Shown here in pieces: positions 33,756 through 43,885 of a stretch of DNA of 64,000 nucleotides. The stretch lies in contig JAJKFJ010021078.1 in assembly GCA_027382625.1 (NCBI GenBank), forward strand, positions 158,907 through 222,906. Reading direction: 5' to 3'. The stretch's first letter is position 1. Each line of letters opens with the position of its first letter. Made by a program: the position numbers and the translations under genes. This DNA comes from Tetmemena sp. SeJ-2015 (lineage: Eukaryota > Ciliophora > Spirotrichea > Sporadotrichida > Oxytrichidae). Under the pieces are notes generated by a model. That model did not search any database. It was not told the DNA's origin and saw nothing but the letters and a program-made list of their open reading frames with translations.

Positions 33756-35090
33756 TCAAATAGTTTTCTTGATATCATCAAGTTTAATGAACTTATACTT
33801 TTGATTCTTAGCTTTGATCTCTATCAATTTTTGTCTTAGCTGGCTTTACTTCTCCTTGTCCCAAAAGTTGGCATACTTTTTCTCTGTCTCCTCTTTCAAC
33901 CACCTGAGTTTCTTTTTCTGCATCTCCTCTGAATTTAAAAATTTGCGGTTCATTTGTCTCTCCGCCTCTGCTACCTCATTCGCTCTTCGCATTATGTGCT
34001 AGATATAAAAATAAAAGTGAGTTCTTATATAACAATTAATAACTTAATCTAAATTAGAAATATTTTTGGTTATACTTTAAGTAAGAGATATCTGATAAGG
34101 TTTTGCTCTCAGTCTGAAGTTTTAGCTCCTAGTTTCTTTGCTGTATTCGGCTCGTGAAGGATGCCTGCTTGCCTATCAGATCTTAATACTTTTCAAGCAA
34201 CCTGGACTCTCTTTCCTGATTCATTTATTCCGCCTTCTCCAACAAATCGTTACAATAATCATGAAAAAAATTTAAAATCTCTAGGAGAACTCATCCCTGT
34301 CGTACGCAATTTCAAATATCGAAAAGAAAAAGCTCATTAAAATGTAAATCTTGCTTTCTATTTTACTCTTGGCTTCTTTGGATACTACCCTTGAATAATT
34401 TTGGAGTTTGGACTATGCGGCTACTCAAAAGATTTCAAAGTCTTTTCAAGATACCTCATGCTCTGCTTTTTGAGAAACTGCTAAGCACTCCTATTCAAAT
34501 TTTACCTCTTCTCATCTTCAAATAATTCTATGGACCTGTCATTCCTTCTATATTCCAGAGATCCCTTTGAGTCTGTAGACCTATTTAAGAAAGAACGACT
34601 CTGTTCCTCAATAATAGTTGAATTATTGATAGTGTGCTACCTGTGAGTAAGAGGTTTTAGCATATCAAACTATAAAGGCAGGATTTTGAGAAAGTCTGCT
34701 CGAGTTGAGTAGCAACGATTAGTTAACAGATTAATTTTGGGATGGACTGAGAGTCCCCATTTCCCTCTATTGCTGCAAGATCTTTTCTTTGAAAATTTTG
34801 GAAAGTTTAATTTTGGGTTTAAAAACTTGGATCTCTGTTACATTTGATAGGTCTATTTCATTTTAGCTGAAAATTCTTGATCTCTGGATATTACTCAAGG
34901 ATTGAGACCTTTGAGTAAAGGAGCCACCAGCTCCGGGGGAAATAATTTAGGACTGGTTTATGCTTTAGCCTCTTTAGGATACTTAGGGAAAAAGTAGGGG
35001 CTTCTCTAGCATGAGTGAGGTGTCCCCAAGAGATTGAAGTATATTGCTTCATTACTAATTTTCAAAGTACAGTGTTTTGCGAAAATCTTG
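33756..35090 (-). CDS. Ser/Gln-rich protein with C-terminal coiled coil
   Basis: Unrecognised. On the minus strand a readable frame from about 35050 gives SLGDTSLMLEKPLLFP..GSFTQRSQSLSNIQRSRIF..IFKEKILQQQREMGTL, Ser/Gln/Asn-rich with basic patches. The 3' end is strongly helical and charged (MQKKKLRWLKEETEKKYANF, then DKEKQSQLRQKLIEIKAKNQ), ending KLDDIKKTI-TGA 33758-33756. The middle (34000-34650) shifts frame repeatedly, so it holds IESs or introns I could not resolve. The start is not fixed. Coiled-coil character suggests a structural or cytoskeletal role; this is inference. Confidence 0.5.
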
Positions 35091-35270
35091 ACCCTTCTCA
35101 GTAAAAACAAGTCTCATTTACTTTAATTAATTAAATAAATTAAGATAATTATGATGATGATGATGATGATATTAAGTCAATAATTATTTCACACTTCGTT
35201 CGGCCTAGCATATTCGATGTTTAAAGATAATTCTTTAATCTATCAATACTCAAAGAGCTTTTTGGTAATT

Positions 35271-37247
35271 TCACTATTTCCTTATTGTCATCGTGGCTGA
35301 TGTGAACACCCTCAATTTCTTAGTCTCAGTCTTTCTTCGTCTAGCAACCATCTCGCAATTCTTGCAGATTCTCACCTTCTTGTCTTTATAGCCAGTGACA
35401 TATCCCTTCTCAGGGGAACAGCTTGAACAGACCAGAATTCCACAGCCCCTGCAATGGTGCTTTCTTCTGAATAAGCTGAAATGCTTATGGCACATTTAGC
35501 AGCTGTTGTACTTCTCGTTTGGCATCCATCTTGAAGGCTCTTCCTCAAGAACAACACCGCTTTAAGTAGTCTAGTCTAAATTATAGTTGGGTGAATGAGA
35601 GTGGCTATGCGCAGCAGAGCGTGTTTGTGATAAATTGTGAGGAGATAACTTGTCTTTCTCATATATACTAAGTTCTTGATAATTTGGCGAGAGCAGGTGT
35701 GAATGCGATTTTTGTTACTGAGCTGAGTAAATGTACTGTCTTTGCTTTTAGTAGCGGGAGGATTCTCTCGACTGAGGAAAAGCTTTCTGCAACTACAATC
35801 TATTTTCTTCAGTTTGACCAACCTTACTTAAAGTTACTCCAACTTGCGGAGAGATATTATCTTTGCTTTACCCATCTACAAATGTCACAGTAGTCTAATG
35901 GATTTGTGATTCCTGACTAGGGAGTAGGTAGTTCTAGTTAGAAGAAGGGCTTAATCCCATATTTTAGGGATTGTACTAACTGGCCGCAGAGCTTTTCAAG
36001 TTCTAGAGGTTATGCCCCGATAGAAAATACTAATTGACACCTGATAAATTAGGATACAATTTAAATGTAAATCTTTCTGATGCGCTCCCAGTCCCTCCTC
36101 CTTAATTATTAAAGCTATCTTTCAAATTGATTCTCTACCTATCTACGTTAATCGGAGTTTAACTTCTTTTAAGAGGACCCATTGCTGCATTCATGCCTCT
36201 TCTCTTCTAAAATTGGCTTCCCCTTTTATCCTCTATGCTACTAAAAAGGGCGGCTCTTTGAGAAGTACTCATCATTTTTGAATTGAGGATCTAGAATACC
36301 TTATTTATCTATGCTTCAACCGTTCTGATGAGATTCTCATGATACTCCAGTTTTCCCACTTTTTAGCCTTTCAACTAGGAGTTGCTCAAATGTTGACTCA
36401 GCTTTTGGCTTGGCAATCTCTCAATTACAGAGTCTCTATAAGCCTAGTCTTCTTCTTCTATAGACTTCAATTCGCTTGTGTATAATTCTGGCTTGAGTTA
36501 AATTCCAGTGAAGCCATAGCTGGCTTCTATCTTTCTGCTATTCAGCATGCTAAGTTCATTATCTGTATTGTAGCTGAAGTGCCTCTATCCATCTTAAAAG
36601 AGAGTCTCTGTTTATAATATTGGAGACCTCTTGGAGTAGAAGCTCTAAGGTGCTTATTTATTTTGAGAATTAGATGCATTTAGGTAATTCGACAAGTCAG
36701 AATCTATTTGAAGGGCTATAAATAAGGAGTTTAAAACATTATCAAAGAACTTACATAACCTGCTCAGGTTAGCCTGATAATATTTTACGATGGCGCTGAG
36801 CTCTGAATTTTTCTAGATCAAGTTTCTCATTTCAGTTTCTAGTAAATCCACTCTTGAGTTTGCCTAAAAGTTTTGAGATTGTTGCAAACTTACAATATTG
36901 CAATATTTAATTATAAAACTTATGCTGAATTTAATATTAAGAGCATTTTCTTGAAGATCAATTTCTCTTTCTACAAATTAAGATGCCTAAGGGTTTTCAC
37001 TGATCTAATAAGCTGAAGATTTCTGAAATTAACCAGTATTCTTGCTAATAATAGGATTAAAAATTATATGGATAAAATTATTTAAGCTCATTTCAGATCC
37101 ATTCCATAAACCTTGAAGCTTGTTCGATTGCAAGTATTATTTATCTTCATTAGAAGGTTGATGGAAATCAGAAAGCTTGTGCTTCACATTTTATTTGATC
37201 GATCTTAGTTCACTTGGGTTTACAAGGAAGTCACTTTGTGATTACAT
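35271..37247 (-). CDS. FYVE zinc-finger protein
   Basis: PI3P-binding endosomal protein, by its FYVE domain. ATG 37247 (MQSQSDFLVNPSELRSIKQ) opens a frame free of TGA for about 650 codons to TGA 35273-35271, with no IES needed; this is unusual here. Residues 1-200 are polar with a helical stretch (VDLLETEMRNLIQKNSELSA). The middle is Ser/Gln/Asn-rich. The C-terminus carries WMPNEKYNSCQMCHKHFSLF, then RRKHHCRGCGILVCSSC, GYVTGYKDKKVRICKNC: the WxxD-like start, basic RRKHHCRGCG loop and four Cys pairs of FYVE. The WxxD motif is W-M-P-N here. The last segment is basic. The domain call is secure; the N-terminal start is chosen as the first in-frame ATG after A+T-rich sequence. Confidence 0.88.
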
Positions 37248-37595
37248 TTCTTCTTTATACCACTTCTTAAACTTATATTAATATATGATGAATGGAATAA
37301 AAGTAGAATCATTTTTATAAATCGTTAAAAGAGAAATTCAATTGTCCTATCTTTAAATAATTCTAAGGATTTCAATTCTTGGTAGTCTTTTACAATGTCA
37401 AATTGATTTTAAAAGTAATTATTTCATCTTTATTTATACTTAGATATCACTGATATTTGTAATTATAGTTAGCAAGGATTTAATAAGATTCCGACTTTGA
37501 TAATTAGTTGAGTATAACACATCCATCAAAAGTAAAACTAACTATTAAACTCATGAATTATAAAGATACGTTTTGGAATTACTATAAGCACTAAA
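37248..37595. other. Intergenic, nothing seen
   Basis: About 350 bp A+T-rich spacer between the FYVE start and the EIPR1 stop, both minus strand. No coding or RNA features recognised. Confidence 0.5.
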
Positions 37596-38976
37596 TCACA
37601 AGAGTATTTTATACTTCTCTTTGGAGGGCACTATATTGAGTGAGAAAGTGCCATTATAGGAAACTCCAGCGAATGTCCAGGCGTCACTTGCACTCCACTC
37701 TATTGCATGCACTGAGTCCTCAAGCTCATATCTTTATACTAGCTTGTCTTTTAAGTCCTCACCCTCTCCTCTCTGAGTCGTTAACATTCTTGAAGTATCT
37801 GGGCCATACCCTTCATCTGGTTGTGTCATATAAGTTGAAGTCATCATATAGCTGCTAGTGACATTGAGATCATTAACACCTGAAAGAGGCATTTGAGAAA
37901 CTGAGGATGCCCTATAGAGCGAAACAAAAGTTGAAGTGCAGCCAGTTAGGAGCAACTAATCATGGAACTTGTTGTACTTCACCTTCGTCAACCAATGAGA
38001 ATCCTCCTCAAACTCTAATACACATCGATCTATCTTTCTTAAATCCCAAAACCTCAAGATACTATCTTATCCACAGGTGGCAATCGTATTCAACTTATTA
38101 GGGTTATAATCCAAGTCCATCAGTCCATCTGAATGAGCTTTCTTAAATAAACTCACACCCTCAGTTTACTGAAGAGGCTACCTGAGATCAACTTGGCAAA
38201 AGTTTTTCTCGAATCCAAAGCATATGAGATTTTTATGATGAGGATCCCTCTTTACTACGGTGCACTCTTCAAGACTAAGTTCTGAAGTTTGATTAAACTT
38301 TGCTACGATAGATTTTGGATCTAAGCTGAGCTTTATTTGTGAGGTCTTTAAATCCCAAACATTAATTCTTTCATGATCTGCAGTGATAAGTTCCTTGGCT
38401 TGAGAACCTTCAACATATTCATTATCTTCCCACTGTATACTATGAATGGGACTCTTATGCTCTTGCTCATTATTGGCTGCTTTTAATTGTACTTTAACCT
38501 TTAAACTTTTCTTATCGAAGTCTTTGCTTGACTCTTTGACTTCTTACATGTCATAAAGATTCAACACATGCTCATGTGCTTCACCTAAAGGCAATGTTAA
38601 TTCAAGATAAAAGTTTATCTAAACTTACCATTCATCTAAACAGATGCAGCGAAGATGTTCTTATCATAGGGTGATGCTGTTAAATTCCAAACCTCGCCTC
38701 CCTCAATTTAAAATACTGCCTCTTGCTCTATCCTGTTAATGTCTTCTAAGTAATTGATGAGGTGCACCTCATTTTCCTTTTTAAAGGAATTTGTTCCAAC
38801 TAGGAATTTATGGCTGCTGGGATCTGCAGTTACGGCGCACATTGCTCTACACTAATCAAAACTTTTAAAGTCAAGTTATCTTCTAAGATGAATTCTTTTT
38901 CTTTAAATGCAATTGCTATTTCTCTTACATATAGATTCTCAGGTAGAGAATAAACATTAGTTCCCCCTCTCATCAT
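37596..38976 (-). CDS. EIPR1: EIPR1/TSSC1-like WD40 protein
   Basis: EARP/GARP-interacting WD40 protein acting in endosome-to-Golgi and dense-core-vesicle trafficking. ATG 38976 starts MMRGGTNVYSLPENLYVREI. Blades read HKFLVGTNSFKKENEVHLIN, EGGEVWNLTASPYDKNIFAA, HSPIHSIQWEDNEYVEG-like, HSDGLMDLDYNPNKLNTIAT, FWDLRK and HWLTKVKYNKFHDQLLLTG. The end, YELEDSVHAIEWSASDAWTF..NIVPSKEKYKILL, matches the family's characteristic C-terminus, including the final K-Y-x-I-L-L. One GTAAGT...TTTAG intron (38585-38628) and one IES (38864-38901) leave exactly 433 codons to TGA 37598-37596, close to the human protein's length. This is one of the most certain calls in the window. Confidence 0.93.
38864..38901. 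other. IES, 38 bp, pointer TTTAAA (minus)
   Basis: TTTAAA lies at 38864-38869 and 38902-38907. Joins YVREIAIAFK to SFDQCRAMCAVTADPS and makes the gene length a multiple of three. Confidence 0.9.
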
Positions 38977-39289
38977 TTTTATTGTGAAGTAATTGATTTT
39001 ATAAATTCAAAATTAAATGTCCAATTGCATTCCATGCGACTAATGTTTTCTATCTTGAATAATAAACTTGCTTCAAATAAAATATCAGATAAGGAGACAG
39101 AAAATATTTACATCTATTCTATTAGAGGGTTTTGAGTAAATAAACCTTTATCAAATAAATAGTTAAAAAGTTTATACTTAGATTTAATCAAGAGGGGGTT
39201 TACTCCTCAACTTAAATTACACACCAATCCGCAGAGAGCAAGTGAGCTATATCAATTTAATTTAAAAGTATTCTCATCATCAAATTAAT

Positions 39290-39610
39290 ATTGCAGTTAC
39301 ATAATCCAAATTTAAGTGTCAAAGCATATTCAATAAACTTCTTATAGTGCATGATCATTTGTAATGAGGGGTTAATCTCAATAAATAAAACTTTATTCTT
39401 TAAGACTTCGATAATGGAGTCTAATTCTTCGTGACCTTCGAGAAAACTAATTCAGACGAGTTTTATCCGTTCAAAAGCTCAATAATTGCCTCGCTATAGC
39501 CAAGTCACTCCAGTCATAAACCTCAATTCTTTGAACTAGAGAAGGCTCACTGATGAAAGAATAAAGCCAGAAGGAAGAGAAAGCCTTGCAAATGAGAATG
39601 GGACATCAAG
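39290..39610 (-). pseudogene. Orphan coding fragment, unknown
   Basis: Minus-strand stretch in the otherwise A+T-rich 38977-40233 gap that reads like protein: EPSLVQRIEVYDWSDLAIAR, then ISFLEGHEELDSIIEVLKNK and VLFIEINPSLQMIMHYKK, with one in-frame TGA between the two. No start or end found and no matching neighbour MDS, so it may be a lone MDS of a gene completed elsewhere, or a relic. The leucine-rich pattern hints at an LRR-like fold; this is speculative. Confidence 0.35.
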
Positions 39611-40233
39611 TTAATGCTATCTACCTACGATCTGAACTCACCATCCACAACCTTATCTCGCGCTCAGGTATCGCGCTGTGATGTAAAAGGAGTTGGCACA
39701 ATCAAAATGATAGTTCAGCAATGGCGATTTACTAAAAAAAATAAAAGGGCAAAAAAAAAATTTAATTCAGACACATTATAATGGACAACTACAACTCTAC
39801 TCTTCACATGAGTCAGCATTTTTCTTTATTTTTATCAACTTCCAAATTAAATTATCACGATATTAAATTTTATAAAGGTATTAAATAAAAAAATTTTTTT
39901 CCCATAAAAAAGTATTTATTTGAAAATTATATATTTGAGTTCAAAGGCTCACAATTAAATTTTGGATTTGAAATATTATAGATAAAATCAGAATAATTTA
40001 TACAAATAAAGCTAGAGTATATTTCTCTAAAGTTCTCCAAAAAGATTATTTACAAGCAGGTTGAGAGAAACATATTTCATGAATATAATTTCTAAACACT
40101 TAAAATTATATTTTCTTTTGAATAGAAGAGAGTCAGGAAACGTAGCTTCCTAATTAAAAATAAAATATATTTTGTATTAGATTTTGAATAATTGATATAA
40201 AAAAGGGATGATCCAATTTTCAAAGGACAGGGC

Positions 40234-43200
40234 ATGGAGCAAATCATTCTTAAAAATAAATACTAGCTCTCTTCTTTCACTAAGGGAGGAGGGTTTGGTG
40301 AAGTTTACATTGCAAAACTTTTAATTAATGAAAGAGATGAAGATATGATATTATTCGTTCAGCCCCGATTTTTGACTACTGGCTAGGAAGCCAGCTTTTC
40401 CAATAAGTAGCCACTTTTTTTAGTCTTTTTACTGAACTTTAGAGAACTGACTTCGAATCCATCATCCATAACCGTATGTTGCAAGAACGGATTTAATAAA
40501 TCTGAAAAATGACTTTTTTTAAAAAAATTTTCTATTATAGGAAGCATACGATTACATTATCGTAAGTCATATATCTTTAAATGAACATTTCTATTTGCTT
40601 TTTATACTTGCCAGGTATTTGCGTTTTAATGATATACATTCCCCCTCTGCTGATGTTGTCCCATCCTCTTTTATTACGAGTTTTGAACTCAATCTTATTT
40701 TGTATCTGGTGGTGTCCTTCTAAAATCTTATCACTAATAGTTTAGTTTAAGTCAAAGTTTATTTCCTGGGAGACATCCACACATAGTCATTGAGTTCATT
40801 CGTCCATTTCACCTTTAAGAGCGTTTGGGTTTTTAGTCGAAATGACTCTATTTTTGACTGTTGTGAAAACCCTCTCAATTCCTCCCCATCATTATCCTTG
40901 CCTATTATATCCAAATTATGTTGAGAATAGGAATAAATAGCGCTAAACTATTCACTAAAAGCTCAAAAGCTTATTTAATAAAAAATTTATTTTTTTATAT
41001 TAATATTGTTAAGAATACTCAACAAGTAAGTGGTTGGCTCTTCTATCAATCTCTCATTTTCCAAAAAATTTTGATTTTAAAATTAATAAACTAATTTATT
41101 CAGTTTACTTCTAGCTTAGATTTCTCTTTGATTAAATCATTCCAACCTTTAATTAACTAATCATATTCATCCTATAATACGTTTGACAAAGAGCTCAGTA
41201 CTAAATTTTAACACAGATGACTAGAGCTTCTTCTCGTTTTCCAGGCTTTACAGAAGGAAACTTAAATGCTTTTGACAAATCGGGGCTGAAATTATAATAA
41301 TTATTTTAAAACACCTCACCAAGGAGTACGATGTTGCTGTAAAATTTGTAAGTTATGTACTTTTACTTTTAGAACCTGACTCTCTCCTGTGAACATTTTC
41401 CTTCATTTTATTTCTTTTACATTTTGATTTCTAAGTTAATTCAATTCCTTTCTAATCCCAAGAATAAAGTCTAAAAGGTTTTAAGGAGAGTAGCCAGCTA
41501 AAAAAGCTTTTTTTCAATTTGCAAATAAAAGGGATACTTACTCTAAACACGTCATAAAGCAAAAGCCCATTTATTTATTCTCTATCCTTAGGGATTATAT
41601 TTCCATAAATGAAATTTAGGAATTCACTTTCTCTCATCTTTATTTTTCTAACTTTAATTTCTTAAAATTACATTTTAGTCTCCACTGAATAAACCCGAAA
41701 ATTAAAAGCAGTTTGAGAATGAAATTCAAGTACTGAAAGTCATCAAAAGACTCTAAAACTCAAAGGGTATTCATTATAGCTACTATAGTATAATATTTAT
41801 ACAATAGGATTTCCTCGCTTGCTCACTCAGGGAATACTCGAGGAAAAGTAAACTTTAGAATTTGAAAGACATCAAAATAATTTTAAGTCTTTTATATTAT
41901 TTTTCAAATTTAGATGAATTATATGGTGATAACTAAATTTGACTGCGACCTGGAGATGATGTTCACTCACTACAAGCGCTAATTCAGTCTGCAAACAGTA
42001 CTCACAATCGGAATGTAGATGTTAGAGTTGCTGGAAAAGTTTCACTCACTTGGTTTCATTCACAATGATATGAAGCCGCAAAATATCATGACCAAGTAAA
42101 TCTGAAATATATACTTCTCATCTTTAAATCTCAAGTGAGATAAATTTTACGGATAGAACTAGGTGTATCTAATTGATTTTGGGTTGACTTCAAGCATGGT
42201 GGACCATAAAAAATATAAGTTCAGAGGCACTCCTTATTTCGCGAGCAATAGTGCTCTTTAGAAATAGGGGAACGGGGCTAAGGATGATATAGAGAGTCTA
42301 ATTTACATCTTACTATATTTCTTGTATGGGAATCTACCTTGGAGCAAGGAAATCCCCGTCCTTTAAGCTAAAAAAATTATTTGTGTAACATTCTTAACAT
42401 TCATTTTAAGATGATGTCATGGCAAACCTGCACATTTAAAACATCATCCAGAATAGGAATCCTTACAACCTGTGCTCCGATGTAGATTCAGAGTTCGCAC
42501 AGATGTTGGAGTATCTACAAGGACTACACTTTCGCAAGAAGCCGAACTATAAGCTCATTAGAAGCTACTTCGAGGCCATGATGTCTAGGAATAGATACAG
42601 ATAGTTGCTTGATTGGTCGCGCTTCTAGGGACTTCCAGTTTAAATAAGGCTTCCTTTTAAAAATATTTTAAGCTCAGTTATAGAACTCAAAAGTCCAGAT
42701 GGTGGTAAGAATTAAGATCAATCTCAGAGAGGGAAAAGAGGCAACAGCCAAGACAAAGGCAGATACCACCCAGTGAGCAATAACTAGATTATGCCTAACT
42801 CGATATCTGATCTCGGGAGAAAGAAGAAACCTTTCCAGCACAATCGACTTCAGTCCGATGGAAATTTCCTCTCCAACTCCAAGTTTAAGAAGAAGAGCGA
42901 TAAAGCCGCTAACGTTTACATTTAATATTTTCTAAAGTTTTTTTAAACGACTAGAGAAATGATTCATCGATAGAGATTGATATGAATGATGAGGAGCTGA
43001 AGAAACTTGATGAAGATGGACGGTAGCAATTTGTAGGCTTCAAAAAGTAAAAGGGCTATGGATATTTCGACTAGAAAAATGTACTTGAGGCCTCCTCACT
43101 TAAGCTAATAGTCCCAAGAAGAGCCAAGCTATATTAATACAAAAGCAGCTATCACAAATTAATTGAATTATTTAATTCGATTTATCATGCTGGTTATAAA

Positions 43201-43584
43201 GATGATGATGAAGAAGAATTGTTTTTTAAATTTTTATTTAAGACTCAGAGAGAAAATCAGATGAAATAGATGAGGGATGTGACGCTATAGTAAATGAAAT
43301 TTATCAAAACAAGTTTAGGAAATTTAACAATTGTTTAGTGATTTTGATAAAATAAGTTCCACAAGAATCACATAACTAAGGCAAGAAATAGTCGCCACGT
43401 TAGTTTGGAATAGCATCAAAGCGACAGAAATTTAGTCTAGTTGACCTAGGGTGCGCAAAGAGCGATGCCTAAGACTTTTCAGCCACCAACTCCGAAGCAG
43501 ATCCTAGACAGTTCTATATCAATTCAGCAATAAATAATGTAACTAGAATAAAGAGAACCTAGGAATCTTAAGAGAGATACTTGA
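40234..43584 (+). CDS. Casein kinase 1-family protein kinase, 578 aa
   Basis: Ser/Thr kinase of the CK1/TTBK type. ATG 40234 starts MEQIILKNKYQLSSFTKGGG. Motifs in order: glycine loop GGGFGEVYIAK, VAVKF (VAIK Lys), FENEIQVLKVIKRLQNSKGF, VITKFDCDLEMMFTH, ELLEKFHSLGFIHNDMKPQN (catalytic loop), VYLIDFGLTSSMVDHKKYKF, FRGTPYFASNSA (APE-like) and DDIESLIYILLYFLYGNLPW, the CK1 hallmark helix. The catalytic loop has HND where most kinases have HRD. A basic, Gln-rich tail follows, ending EPRNLKRDT-TGA 43582-43584. One 331-bp intron (41348-41678) and eight IESs, including one of 994 bp, leave exactly 579 codons. The tail contains KGYGYFDQKNVLEASSLKLI, not recognised. Confidence 0.9.
40358..41290. mobile_element. 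Inverted-repeat element (933 bp) inside the 994-bp IES
   Basis: The left end 40358 reads TTCAGCCCCGATTT. The right end, in reverse complement from 41290, starts with the same 14 bases, and similarity continues loosely (TTGAC versus GTCAA). No clear target duplication: the flanks are A+T-rich (ATTATTCG left, ATTATAAT right). No C4A4 ends, so it is not a telomere-bearing element (TBE) terminus. The minus strand has protein-like stretches (40590-40905). Likely a degenerate or non-autonomous DNA transposon that became, or landed in, an IES. Confidence 0.6.
40590..40905 (-). pseudogene. Coding-like remnant within the inverted-repeat element
   Basis: Minus strand reads KIESFRLKTQTLLKVKWTNE with LNDYVWMSPRK in one frame, then SDKILEGHHQIQNKIEFKTR and NKRGWDNISRGGMYIIKTQ in another. 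Composition is protein-like but frames are broken. No transposase motif is recognised. Confidence 0.4.
41766..41806. other. IES, 41 bp, pointer GG
   Basis: GG lies at 41766-41767 and 41807-41808. Joins KRLQNSKG to FPRLLTQGILEEKQ, the CK1 'GFP' position. The pointer is minimal. Confidence 0.7.
41879..41916. other. IES, 38 bp, pointer AATT
   Basis: AATT lies at 41879-41882 and 41917-41920. Joins LEFERHQN to NYMVITKFDCDLEMM. Confidence 0.85.
42094..42156. other. IES, about 63 bp, pointer AA
   Basis: Between MKPQNIMT and NQVYLIDFG, which need joining across A+T-rich sequence. The AA pointer is the best frame-consistent choice, but the exact cut is uncertain. Confidence 0.6.
42362..42404. other. 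IES, 43 bp, pointer TTTAAG
   Basis: TTTAAG lies at 42362-42367 and 42405-42410. Joins WSKEIPVLQ to DDVMANLHIQNIIQN. Confidence 0.9.
42636..42674. other. IES, 39 bp, pointer CAGTT, in frame
   Basis: CAGTT lies at 42636-42640 and 42675-42679. Removal gives RFQGLPVIELKSPDGG. Confidence 0.7.
42911..42945. other. IES, 35 bp, pointer AACG
   Basis: AACG lies at 42911-42914 and 42946-42949. Joins KKKSDKAAN to DQRNDSSIEIDMNDEE. Confidence 0.85.
43320..43349. other. IES, 30 bp, pointer AAAT, in frame with stops
   Basis: AAAT lies at 43320-43323 and 43350-43353. The insert has two TGA in frame; removal gives IKTSLGNKFHKNHITKAR. Confidence 0.8.
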
Positions 43585-43885
43585 AGCTTCTCTTAAATCT
43601 TCAATCTAAAGAGTTATCAGCAATTTATAAAGTAATATCTCAAAACTAATAAATAGCGTCCTAATATATACTTGCTAAGGCAATAGCTATCTGATAAATA
43701 AAGTTTAAATTACCTAAAATTTACTTTTTATAAAAGTAAGTAAGATATATAAATTTCAATAAATGCTAATTCTGCTTTCAAAATTAAATCATTTGCAATT
43801 AAATGCAAATGCTTTAAATCTATTTAATTAGGCTGAAAGAAATAAATATTTCATTAACTTTATGTATTACTTGACTTATGTTTCT

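Larger units (their letters stand above)
40314..41307. other. Giant IES, 994 bp, pointer AAAAC
   Basis: AAAAC lies at 40314-40318 and 41308-41312. Excision joins GGGFGEVYIAK to HLTKEYDVAVKF, making an intact kinase N-lobe. It contains the inverted-repeat element at 40358-41290. Confidence 0.9.

Noticed and set aside
35150..35172. ATG-repeat tract (TGA)n as a regulatory or phase-variable element
   Set aside because: Short simple repeat in an intergenic spacer; nothing links it to function.
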